NCBI GenBank assembly: GCA_937951995.1
Contig: CALGAG010000050.1
Coordinates: 1 to 10,042 of the forward strand
Length of the DNA: 10,042 nucleotides
Origin: an uncultured Bacillota bacterium
Lineage (GTDB): Bacteria > Bacillota > Clostridia > Tissierellales > Tissierellaceae
Reading direction: 5' to 3'
Part shown: one piece after another, positions 1 through 6,910 of the stretch
Numbering within the stretch: the first letter of the stretch is position 1
How the letters are laid out: every line of letters begins with the position of its first letter
Program-made: the position numbers and the translations under genes
The notes under the pieces: model-generated
Seen by the model: the letters and a program-made list of their open reading frames with translations, nothing else
Told to the model about the DNA's origin: nothing
Database searches by the model: none

Positions 1-729
1 GGAATCATAAATACAATTGATAAGATAAAGGAACGGGGATTGGAGTACATTGGGACCAGCAAGGACACAAGAAGACCCTACATCGTGGAGGACAGGAACG
101 ATATAAAGGTCGGCATCCTTTCCTATACCTACGGTCTAAACGGACTGGACTCGCTCTTAACACAGGAAGAGAGAAGTAACATGGTGAATCTCATTGACAA
201 AGATCTCATCCGGGAGGATATTCGTGCCCTTGAGGTGGAGGAGGTTGACCTTGTCATGGCATATTTGCATTGGGGATACGAGTATCACTCAAATCCTTCT
301 CAGGACCAGATAGAACTTGCGGAATTTCTATCCCATAGTGGTGTGGATATAATACTGGGGACCCATCCCCATGTAGTACAAAAAGTTGACATCATCCACA
401 CAGACTCAAAAATGACCCTTGTAGTATATTCCATGGGGAATTTTATTTCCAATCAAAGGTATGACACAATGGGAGTTTCTGCAACTGAAGATGGGATGAT
501 GATCCAGATTGAGGTGGAGAAGGACATGGTTAGTGGAAACACCCATGTAAAAACTCTTAGGATGATCCCCACCTGGATACATAGAAGCTGGCAGGCTGGT
601 GCCTATGAATACAGGATCCTACCTGTGGAAGCAGCACTCGAAGGGGAGTTGGACATGGATCTTGACCCTGCGACAGTAAAAAGGCTGGAAAGGTCATTGT
701 CAGAGACTACAAAGGCACTGGGAGACTGA
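1..729 (+). CDS. CapA-family (poly-gamma-glutamate synthesis type) metallophosphatase, 3' part
   Basis: The reading frame is open from base 1, so the start lies outside the window and 242 C-terminal residues are visible before TGA at 727. CapA/PgsA-type proteins have a calcineurin-like metallophosphatase fold and are usually anchored outside the membrane; some act in capsule or poly-gamma-glutamate synthesis, but most family members have no assigned substrate. Visible family signatures are HWGYEY (from base 268), GTHPHV (from 358), whose histidines fit metal ligands, and the SMGNF motif (from 430). No cap-synthesis partners (capB/capC-like ligase genes) are present downstream, so a poly-glutamate role is not supported here. 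A TTG codon at base 40 is in frame but is internal to the family domain, not a likely start. The gene is followed by a promoter-bearing gap, so it probably belongs to a different transcript from cdaA. Family is sure; substrate is unknown. Confidence 0.88.
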   Translation, partial: GIINTIDKIKERGLEYIGTSKDTRRPYIVEDRNDIKVGILSYTYGLNGLDSLLTQEERSNMVNLIDKDLIREDIRALEVEEVDLVMAYLHWGYEYHSNPSQDQIELAEFLSHSGVDIILGTHPHVVQKVDIIHTDSKMTLVVYSMGNFISNQRYDTMGVSATEDGMMIQIEVEKDMVSGNTHVKTLRMIPTWIHRSWQAGAYEYRILPVEAALEGELDMDLDPATVKRLERSLSETTKALGD

Positions 730-786
730 TTATTTAAAACAACCGAGTTTCCGAACATGAGAATCAAAAAGCTTCCTTAATACATC

Positions 787-815
787 TTCAAATGCATAGT
801 CTTATAGGGTATAAT
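787..815 (+). promoter_or_regulatory. Predicted sigma-A-type promoter of the cdaA operon
   Basis: A perfect TATAAT -10 box lies at 810-815. At 17 bases upstream is TTCAAA (787-792), which matches the TTGACA -35 consensus at four of six positions. Transcription would start near base 822, giving a leader of about 29 bases before the cdaA start. It is the only convincing promoter in the 121-base gap after the capA-like gene. No hairpin or known riboswitch fold is evident in the rest of that gap. Prediction from sequence only. Confidence 0.6.
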
Positions 816-850
816 AGGATGTAGAGACTAAACAAAAAGGCGGGGTTCCA

Positions 851-1684
851 TTGCAATTTCTAAGTGATTTGTTCATGAACATCAGAATTAGGGATATAGT
901 TGATATCCTGATAGTTGCAGTTGTTCTATACAAGCTGTATACATTGATAAAGGAAACCCGTGCTGAGCAGCTATTAAAGGGCATAGGGGTTCTTTTGGTG
1001 CTTACTGAGGTCAGTGAATGGCTTGAACTATACACCATCAACTGGATTCTTGGTAATGCCATGACAGTTGGAACACTTGCAATCCTGATCGTTTTTCAGC
1101 CTGAACTGAGAAGGGGATTGGAATACATAGGTAGGAGCAGATTTTTCTCCAAATCCTTGATAGAGATAAGAGGGGAAAGCATGTCAAGGGTAGTTGATGA
1201 GATAGTGGAGGCAACGGCTTCCTTGGCCAGGCAGAAAATTGGAGCCTTGATAGTGCTGGAAAAGCAAACTGGACTAAACGAAGTTGTGGAGACAGGAACA
1301 AAAATTGGAGGAACAGTCAGCAGTGACCTTCTTATCAATATTTTTATTCCCAACACCCCCTTGCATGACGGTGCAGTAATAATAAAGGACGATATCATAA
1401 AGGCGGCAGCATGCTTTTTGCCCCTGACTGACAGCTCATCAGTTAGCAAGGAACTTGGTACAAGACATAGGGCTGCATTGGGAATCTCAGAAAGGTCTGA
1501 CAGCATTTCAATCATAGTTTCAGAGGAGACGGGAGCCATTTCCATAGCAGAAAACGGCACAATATCAAGATATCTTGATTCAAAGACCTTGAAACAGATA
1601 CTTCTGGAGATGTACAAGCCAAAAAACAGTGACCAGACATTTATGACAAGATGGAGGAATAGAGATGAAGATGGGAAAAAGTGA
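851..1684 (+). CDS. cdaA: Diadenylate cyclase CdaA (c-di-AMP synthase)
   Basis: CdaA condenses two ATP to cyclic di-AMP at the inner face of the membrane. The 277-residue product has the usual family length and layout: three hydrophobic segments at about residues 16-33, 41-58 and 62-82, then a cytosolic DAC (DisA_N) domain. Both catalytic signatures are intact: DGA at 173-175 within LHDGAVII, and RHR at 205-207 within GTRHRAALGISE. The chosen start is TTG at 851, preceded at a 5-base spacing by the purine-rich AAGGCGGGG (837-845). The first in-frame ATG (875, residue 9) lacks a good ribosome binding site. The gene overlaps cdaR by 20 bases, as expected for the conserved cdaA-cdaR pair, and appears to be first in a long operon reaching 9278. 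The RNA-leader riboswitch seen on some c-di-AMP target genes is not apparent here. Confidence 0.96.
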   Translation: MQFLSDLFMNIRIRDIVDILIVAVVLYKLYTLIKETRAEQLLKGIGVLLVLTEVSEWLELYTINWILGNAMTVGTLAILIVFQPELRRGLEYIGRSRFFSKSLIEIRGESMSRVVDEIVEATASLARQKIGALIVLEKQTGLNEVVETGTKIGGTVSSDLLINIFIPNTPLHDGAVIIKDDIIKAAACFLPLTDSSSVSKELGTRHRAALGISERSDSISIIVSEETGAISIAENGTISRYLDSKTLKQILLEMYKPKNSDQTFMTRWRNRDEDGKK

Positions 1685-2882
1685 TGTAACAGCAAAAATC
1701 CTCACTCTTGTAATTGCCATATTCCTTTGGAGCTATGTCATGAGTGAGACCGATCCTGTCCAGACCCAGGAATACAGGAATGTAACGGTCAGCTATACAA
1801 ATACGGCAGCTTTGGACAGGCAAGGCCTGGTGATCATGGATCCTGAAGAGGTTAAGATAGATGTGAGGGTAACCGGGAAAAGGTCTGATTTCAGTCAATT
1901 CAGCTCATCCAAGATATATGCACAGGTTGATCTGAGCGGCTACAGTGAGGGCCAGGTTAAGATTCCAGTTACAGTTGGTCTTCTGGACCAGTCATCTGGG
2001 ATTCGGGTTATAAACCATGAGCCCAAGGAAGTACTCTTTACCTTTGACAGGATAGTGAGCAGGGAAATCCCAGTAACAATGGATTATCAGGGAACCCTAC
2101 CTGAGAATTATGTTCGGGGAGATACAGTATCAAGACCACAAAGTATCCTGGTCAGCGGGCCAAGGACATGGATCAATGAGGTTGCAACGGCCCAGGGAGT
2201 AATTGATTTAGCTGGTATGACAGAGAATAGGACAGTATCCACCCCAATTAAGATACTCAATGACAGCGGGGAGGAGGTCCGAGGACTTGAAAAGGACCCA
2301 GGCTTTGTGGAAGTGACCCTTTCTGTATTCAGAACAGTTGACCTTCCTGTAAACCTTATAACGATAAATGAACTTCCAGACAACTATGCAATCACAGATA
2401 TAGAAATAAGTCCTGGAACAGTAGCGGTGAAAGGGGATAACTCCATCACTCAGCTTACAGAACTGAGGACACTTGAAGTAGATATCAACACTATGCTTGA
2501 AAATGAGAGCATACAGGTTGAGTTGGACTTGCCGGAGGGCGTGACACTCCTGGACCCTGATCAAGTGATAAGAGTGGATTATCAGGTCAGAGAAGTTGTC
2601 ACAACAACACTTGAATTTTCATTTGAAGATATTGAGTTTAGAAATCTTCAGGGAGGCCTGGAGCTTGAGCCAGTGGGCCAGAACCAGACATATACATTGG
2701 AGTTGACAGGTTATGATGCTGATATGGAAGAAATCAGCCTGGAGGACCTTGCTCTGTTTGTTGACCTTGAAGGCTATGATGCAGGGAACCATGAGATTGA
2801 GATTTCGTGGGAGGAAATGGAAAACCTGTCTATCGGCAATTTACAACCGTCGATAGTTCAGATAAATATCACTGAGGAATAA
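1665..2882 (+). CDS. cdaR: YbbR-domain protein CdaR, regulator of CdaA
   Basis: CdaR is the membrane-anchored extracytoplasmic partner that modulates CdaA activity. The 405-residue product starts with a short basic stretch and one membrane segment (about residues 9-27, ending LWSYVMSE), followed by four tandem YbbR repeats at roughly 34-128, 133-222, 224-309 and 313-403. Each repeat carries the recurrent strand-turn motif of the V-x-V-x-G type: VRVTGK (67-72), ILVSGP (161-166), VAVKGD (253-258) and LELTGY (345-350). The C-terminal half is markedly acidic. The ATG at 1665 has GGAGGA at 1653-1658 inside the cdaA 3' end, so translation is probably coupled to cdaA. A second in-frame ATG at 1671 is less well spaced. 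Family and role are clear from the repeats and the neighbour; the ligand of the repeats is unknown. Confidence 0.93.
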   Translation: MKMGKSDVTAKILTLVIAIFLWSYVMSETDPVQTQEYRNVTVSYTNTAALDRQGLVIMDPEEVKIDVRVTGKRSDFSQFSSSKIYAQVDLSGYSEGQVKIPVTVGLLDQSSGIRVINHEPKEVLFTFDRIVSREIPVTMDYQGTLPENYVRGDTVSRPQSILVSGPRTWINEVATAQGVIDLAGMTENRTVSTPIKILNDSGEEVRGLEKDPGFVEVTLSVFRTVDLPVNLITINELPDNYAITDIEISPGTVAVKGDNSITQLTELRTLEVDINTMLENESIQVELDLPEGVTLLDPDQVIRVDYQVREVVTTTLEFSFEDIEFRNLQGGLELEPVGQNQTYTLELTGYDADMEEISLEDLALFVDLEGYDAGNHEIEISWEEMENLSIGNLQPSIVQINITEE

Positions 2883-2906
2883 TATTCACTTAACGAGGGG
2901 GATGCT

Positions 2907-3989
2907 ATGGAAAGGAAATACGTATTGGCCATCAATCCGGGATCCACATCAACAAAGGTTTCCGTATTTATGGGTCAAAATGAGTTTAGGACTAAAAAGC
3001 TTGACCATGGGTTGGAAGACCTTAACAGGTTTGAATCAATCGCTGACCAGTATGACTACAGACTTAACATCATACTTGATTGGCTTGATGAAGAAAACAT
3101 ACAACTAGAGGAACTGGAGTGTGTTGTAGGAAGGGGAGGACTACTGAAGTCCATGCCAAGTGGGACCTACAAGGTGACTGACGAAATGGCCAAGGACCTG
3201 AAAATAGGAATCCAAGGACAGCATGCATCCAACCTTGGTGGACTTTTAGCCAGGGGAATAGGCGAAAAGGAGGGAATACCAGCCTTTATCGTGGATCCTG
3301 TTGCAGTGGATGAATTTCATGATGTAGCCAGGATTTCAGGGATAAAGGCAATTGAAAGGAAGTCCCTGGTCCATGCATTGAACATAAAGGCGGTTTGCCA
3401 CAGGTATGCCACTGAAAATAATACAAGTGTTGATAAGCTTAATGTTATCGTTGCCCATCTTGGAGGCGGAATAACAGTTTCCCCCATACTGGAGGGAAAA
3501 ATCGTGGATGCCAACAATGCGAATCAGATGGGACCGTTTTCCCCTGAAAGAGCAGGAGGTTTGCCAGTAGGTGATATTATTGGAATGTGCTTTTCAGGAG
3601 AGTATACAGAGCAGGATATGAAAAAAATGATTCAGGGAAAAGGTGGACTTATGTCCTATCTTGGTACCTTTGACGGCCGTGAGGTCATGGAAAGAATCAA
3701 CTCAGGAGATGAATATGCAAAGCTTATATATGAAGCAATGGCATACCAGATAGGCAAGGAGATCGGTCTTTGTGGTCCGGTTCTCAAAGGAGAGATCCAA
3801 GGGATAATCCTAACTGGTGGCCTGGCATATTCGGATTATCTGGTTGACTATATCAAGGACATGGTGTCATTTATGGCACCGGTAACGGTTTATCCTGGAG
3901 AGGATGAAATGGAGGCCTTGAACAAGGGGGCCAGAAGAGTGATGGATGGGGAAGAAAGTTTCAAGATATATGAGGAAGAGGTGGAATAA
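2907..3989 (+). CDS. buk: Butyrate kinase paralogue 1 (divergent)
   Basis: An ASKHA-fold acyl kinase that would convert acyl-phosphate + ADP to carboxylate + ATP. Its 360 residues match the butyrate kinase family length. Nucleotide and phosphate motifs are intact: INPGSTSTK (9-17), VGRGG (74-78), FIVDPV (127-132), AHLGGG (183-188), FSPER (211-215), LTGGLAY (302-308) and PGEDE (330-334). By hand alignment it is about 55% identical to the second kinase at 4898-5971. It departs from that copy in the segment 191-211: the AHRKG stretch is replaced by PILEG, and the DGEGAF stretch by QMGPF with one residue lost. That may alter acyl-chain preference. GAGGGGG at 2895-2901 lies 5 bases before the chosen ATG; the ATG at 2902 is out of frame. 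The 24-base gap to cdaR contains no terminator. The stop overlaps the ptb start (TAATG). Substrate could be isobutyrate or another branched-chain acid; this is inference. Confidence 0.93.
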   Translation: MERKYVLAINPGSTSTKVSVFMGQNEFRTKKLDHGLEDLNRFESIADQYDYRLNIILDWLDEENIQLEELECVVGRGGLLKSMPSGTYKVTDEMAKDLKIGIQGQHASNLGGLLARGIGEKEGIPAFIVDPVAVDEFHDVARISGIKAIERKSLVHALNIKAVCHRYATENNTSVDKLNVIVAHLGGGITVSPILEGKIVDANNANQMGPFSPERAGGLPVGDIIGMCFSGEYTEQDMKKMIQGKGGLMSYLGTFDGREVMERINSGDEYAKLIYEAMAYQIGKEIGLCGPVLKGEIQGIILTGGLAYSDYLVDYIKDMVSFMAPVTVYPGEDEMEALNKGARRVMDGEESFKIYEEEVE

Positions 3990-4885
3990 TGGCAAAGAAT
4001 TTTGAAAGTTTATTCAAGCTTGCTCAGGAAAAGGGACCAAAGAAAATGGCTGTAGCTGTTGCACAGGATGAGGATGTATTGGGAGCGATCAAGCTGGCCT
4101 ATGAAAAAGGTATAGTTGAGCCAATCCTTGTGGGAGATAGTGAACTGATCCAAAAGTTGGCTGCGGGTATATCCTTCGACATTTCAAATGTACAGATAAT
4201 CGATGAGAAGGATGGAGTTGAAGCAACCAGAAAGGCAACGGCCTTGGTAAGCAGCGGTGAGGCTCAGGTACTGATGAAGGGTCTGATAGACACATCCGTG
4301 ATCATGAAAGCAGTTCTTGACAAGGAGATTGGTCTTAGAACAGATAGTGTAATAAGCCATGTTGCTGTATTTGATGTTCCAACCTATCACAAGGTATTTA
4401 TGGTGACAGATGCCGCTATGATAATAGCGCCTGATTTGGACCAGAAGAAGAAAATCATTGAAAATGCTGTTAAGCTAGCCCATTCATTGGATATTGCAGA
4501 GCCAAAGGTAGCTGTTCTTGCTGCCAAGGAGAAGGTGAGTCCAAAGATGGAGGCAACTGTCCATGCAAAGGAACTGTCTGATATGAACAAGGCAGGAGAA
4601 ATATCAGGATGCATAGTAGACGGTCCTTTTGCCCTTGACAATGCAGTTAGCAAGGAATCGGCAAGAATCAAAGGGATAGACAGTGTGGTTGCAGGAGATG
4701 CTGACATTCTACTTGCACCGGACATTGAAGCAGGAAATGTACTATACAAGGCATTGAGCTTTTTGGCAAACGCGAAATCAGCTGGCCTGATTGTGGGCAC
4801 AAGCAAGCCGATTGTTCTGACATCAAGAGCAGACAACGAGGAAGCCAAGCTTAATTCAATTGTTCTGGCTACCTTGATGGCATAA
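3989..4885 (+). CDS. ptb: Phosphate butyryltransferase (acyl-CoA:phosphate acyltransferase)
   Basis: Ptb converts acyl-CoA and orthophosphate to acyl-phosphate and CoA, feeding the flanking kinases. The 298-residue product matches the usual family length of about 300 and aligns with the PTA_PTB fold: an N-terminal AVAQDEDVLGAIK stretch (about 23-35), the LMKGLIDTS motif (about 95-103), VFMVTDAAMIIAPDLDQK (about 136-153), VAVLAAKEKVSPKM (about 174-187), GCIVDGPFALDNAVS (about 207-221) and a C-terminal LIVGTSKPIVLTSRAD (about 267-282). It is shorter than and distinct from acetate-type Pta. Start and upstream stop overlap by one base (TAATG at 3987-3991), with the purine-rich AGAGGTGG just before, so translation is probably coupled to the first kinase gene. 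Chain-length preference (butyryl, isobutyryl, isovaleryl) cannot be read from the sequence; the adjacent 2-oxoacid oxidoreductase suggests branched acyl-CoAs. Confidence 0.95.
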   Translation: MAKNFESLFKLAQEKGPKKMAVAVAQDEDVLGAIKLAYEKGIVEPILVGDSELIQKLAAGISFDISNVQIIDEKDGVEATRKATALVSSGEAQVLMKGLIDTSVIMKAVLDKEIGLRTDSVISHVAVFDVPTYHKVFMVTDAAMIIAPDLDQKKKIIENAVKLAHSLDIAEPKVAVLAAKEKVSPKMEATVHAKELSDMNKAGEISGCIVDGPFALDNAVSKESARIKGIDSVVAGDADILLAPDIEAGNVLYKALSFLANAKSAGLIVGTSKPIVLTSRADNEEAKLNSIVLATLMA

Positions 4886-4897
4886 GGGGAGGAATTT

Positions 4898-5971
4898 ATG
4901 GAAAACTACAGATTATTGGTGATAAACCCCGGATCAACATCAACAAAAATTGGGGTTTACGAGAACGAAAAGCTTCTTTTTGAAGAGACACTAAGACATG
5001 ATGTGGGTGAGCTTTCCAAATTCCACAAGATGATTGACCAGTTCGAGTTTAGAAAGGAAATAATAATTGGAGCTCTTAAAAAGAACAAGATAGAAATTGA
5101 AAGTCTCCACGCAATAGTGGGGAGAGGGGGGCTACTAAAGCCAATTGAAGGTGGCACCTACGAGGTTAACGAGGAAATGCTCAAGGACCTTCGGAAAGCC
5201 GCGAGAGGGGAGCATGCATCAAATCTTGGAGCCATTCTGGCATACGAAATCGCCAGGACTGCAAATGGCAGAGCATTTATTGTGGACCCTGTGGTTGTGG
5301 ATGAGTTGCAGGATGTTGCAAGAATTTCCGGCTTGAAGGAAATTGAGAGAAAAAGCATACTTCACGCCCTTAACCAAAAGGCAGTTGCTAGAAGGTATGC
5401 AAAAGAGCAGAACAAGAAATATACTGACCTGAACCTTATAGTTGCCCACCTTGGTGGAGGAATATCTGTGGGAGCCCACAGAAAAGGTCAAGTGGTGGAT
5501 GTAGGAAATGCCCTTGACGGTGAAGGCGCCTTCTCACCGGAAAGATCAGGAGGCCTTCCAATTGGAGACCTTATAAAGCTTTGCTTTTCAGGAAAGTACA
5601 CACTTGATGAGATCAAGAAAATGATAAAGGGAAATGGTGGGCTGGTATCCTACCTGGGAACAAACGATGGTCGAGAGGTTGTAAAGAGGATCAATGAAGG
5701 CGATGAGTATGCAGAGTTGATCTACAGAGCCATGGCCTACCAGGTGGCAAAGGATATTGGAGCGTCAGCAGCGGTTCTTAAGGGAGATGTAGACCAGATC
5801 CTTATCACAGGGGGGATAGCATACGATGATATGTTTACCGGTTGGATCAAGGAAATGGTTGAATATATAAGTGGTGTCACTGTCTATCCTGGAGAGGATG
5901 AGCTTGAGGCACTTGCTGAAGGTGGCTTGAGAGTGCTTAGAAATGAGGAATCTCCCAAGGTTTACAGTTAG
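4898..5971 (+). CDS. buk: Butyrate kinase paralogue 2 (canonical)
   Basis: Second ASKHA-fold acyl kinase of the operon, 357 residues, with all the family signatures: INPGSTSTK (9-17), VGRGG (74-78), FIVDPV (127-132), AHLGGG (183-188), GAHRKG (192-197), LDGEGAFSPERSGG (206-219), ITGGIAY (303-309) and PGEDE (331-335). The 192-219 segment is close to the form I recall as typical of butyrate kinases, except that the usual proline of GEGPF is alanine (A211). It is about 55% identical to the first copy by hand alignment, so the duplication is old rather than recent. The ribosome binding site GGGGAGGAA (4886-4894 region) sits about 5 bases before ATG, 12 bases after ptb. It would release ATP from acyl-phosphate made by Ptb. 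Which of the two kinases is the main catabolic enzyme is not decidable from sequence, but this copy looks more conventional. Confidence 0.95.
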   Translation: MENYRLLVINPGSTSTKIGVYENEKLLFEETLRHDVGELSKFHKMIDQFEFRKEIIIGALKKNKIEIESLHAIVGRGGLLKPIEGGTYEVNEEMLKDLRKAARGEHASNLGAILAYEIARTANGRAFIVDPVVVDELQDVARISGLKEIERKSILHALNQKAVARRYAKEQNKKYTDLNLIVAHLGGGISVGAHRKGQVVDVGNALDGEGAFSPERSGGLPIGDLIKLCFSGKYTLDEIKKMIKGNGGLVSYLGTNDGREVVKRINEGDEYAELIYRAMAYQVAKDIGASAAVLKGDVDQILITGGIAYDDMFTGWIKEMVEYISGVTVYPGEDELEALAEGGLRVLRNEESPKVYS

Positions 5972-5980
5972 GAGTATGGA

Positions 5981-6655
5981 ATGGAAAAAGACAATAGAAT
6001 CAGAATCATAATAGGACATTATGGAAGCGGCAAGACTGAATTTAGTGTAAATTATGCCCTTAAGCTGGCTCAAATGGGCAAGAAGGTAGCACTTGCTGAC
6101 CTGGATGTGGTAAACCTGTATTTCAGAAGCAGGGAAAAGGCAGAAATCCTTGAGGAAAAGGGAATTAGGGTAATTGGCGGAGCCATAAAAGGCTCCGGCA
6201 TGGACCTTCCAGCAATATCAGGTGAGGTCCTTACACCCCTACAGGACAAGTCCTACCAGGCAATACTTGATGTAGGTGGAAACCCTCAGGGAGCAAGAAC
6301 CCTTGGAAGGTACCACACCTATTTCAAGGACGGAGAGTACGACATGCTCTTCGTACTGAATGCAAACCGACCTGAGACCCAGACCGTGGACCAGGTTGAG
6401 GAGTACATTGTAAAAATACAGGATGTTGCAAGGGCTAAGGTTACAGGAATCATAAACAATACACATCTTTTGAAAAGTACAACAGTGGAGGATGTCATGA
6501 GAGGCTATAATTTGGCCAGGGAGGTTTCAACCAGAACCGGCCTGCCAATTAAGTATAATGCTTGTCTCGAGACTCTGGTGGATGAGCTGCCTGAGGAACT
6601 TGGAGACAACGTTTTCCCGATCAAGCTTTATATGAGGGAAGAATGGATGCTATAA
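5981..6655 (+). CDS. SIMIBI-class (ParA/MinD/CobQ-like) P-loop NTPase, function unknown
   Basis: A 224-residue soluble nucleotide-binding protein. Visible motifs are a Walker A, GHYGSGKTE (12-20), a switch-I-like ADLDVVN (39-45), a Walker-B/switch-II-like LDVGGNPQGA (96-105), and an NNTHLL stretch (159-164) that fits the adenine-contact position of this class. It lacks the signature lysine pattern KGG..KT of true ParA/MinD proteins and has no membrane-targeting helix that I can see, so chromosome segregation is unlikely. It has no DNA-binding domain and no cysteine pair for an iron-sulfur cluster of the NifH/Mrp type. The gene is 9 bases after the kinase, with TTAGGAG overlapping that gene's stop, and 19 bases before the ferredoxin subunit gene. 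From memory, homologues sit at the same place in related clostridial ptb-buk-vor loci, which suggests a role in maturation or regulation of the oxidoreductase or of acyl-phosphate metabolism. That role is inference only. Confidence 0.85.
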   Translation: MEKDNRIRIIIGHYGSGKTEFSVNYALKLAQMGKKVALADLDVVNLYFRSREKAEILEEKGIRVIGGAIKGSGMDLPAISGEVLTPLQDKSYQAILDVGGNPQGARTLGRYHTYFKDGEYDMLFVLNANRPETQTVDQVEEYIVKIQDVARAKVTGIINNTHLLKSTTVEDVMRGYNLAREVSTRTGLPIKYNACLETLVDELPEELGDNVFPIKLYMREEWML

Positions 6656-6674
6656 AAAAAGGAGGATCAGAAAT

Positions 6675-6896
6675 ATGGCAAAGGTAAAAGGCAGAACAAC
6701 ATTTGAGGAGGACCTGTGCAAGGGCTGTGGACTTTGTGTTACGGTTTGTCCTGTAAACATCATTTCACTTGATACCGCTAGAATCAATAAGAAAGGGTAT
6801 CACCCAGCAGCTATAGAAGAAATGGATAAATGCATTGCATGTGCTAATTGTGCTACAATCTGTCCAGACGTAGTTATTACTGTAGAGAGATTATAA
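6675..6896 (+). CDS. 2[4Fe-4S] ferredoxin subunit of 2-oxoacid:ferredoxin oxidoreductase (KorD/VorD-like)
   Basis: A 73-residue protein with two complete CxxCxxCxxxCP motifs: C15, C18, C21, C25 and C53, C56, C59, C63, which would bind two [4Fe-4S] clusters. It is the delta-type electron-transfer subunit that carries electrons from the thiamine-diphosphate subunit to external ferredoxin. The residues between the motifs (SLDTARINKKGYHPA) are of the kind seen in KorD subunits rather than in free clostridial ferredoxins, which are shorter between clusters. ATG at 6675 is preceded by AGGAGG (6660-6665). The gene is 14 bases before the alpha subunit gene, the usual delta-alpha-beta-gamma order. Confidence 0.94.
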   Translation: MAKVKGRTTFEEDLCKGCGLCVTVCPVNIISLDTARINKKGYHPAAIEEMDKCIACANCATICPDVVITVERL

Positions 6897-6910
6897 AGGA
6901 GGGGTTACAT

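Noticed and set aside
730..850. Possible riboswitch (for example the c-di-AMP-binding ydaO type) upstream of cdaA
   Set aside because: The gap is only 121 bases, the predicted transcript leader is about 29 bases, and no paired stems or conserved aptamer segments are visible.
1096..1695. Long open minus-strand frame (199 codons) opposite cdaA
   Set aside because: It lies wholly antisense to a well-supported gene, has no ribosome binding site, and its translation shows no family pattern; it is a by-product of cdaA codon use.
4387..4848. Open minus-strand frame of 153 codons opposite ptb
   Set aside because: Antisense to a conserved gene, serine/alanine-rich translation typical of a shadow frame, no ribosome binding site and no recognisable motif.
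6848..6910. N-terminal extension of the oxidoreductase alpha subunit
   Set aside because: The frame is open, but it overlaps the ferredoxin gene, and the ATG at 6911 has an ideal ribosome binding site and gives the family's normal N terminus.
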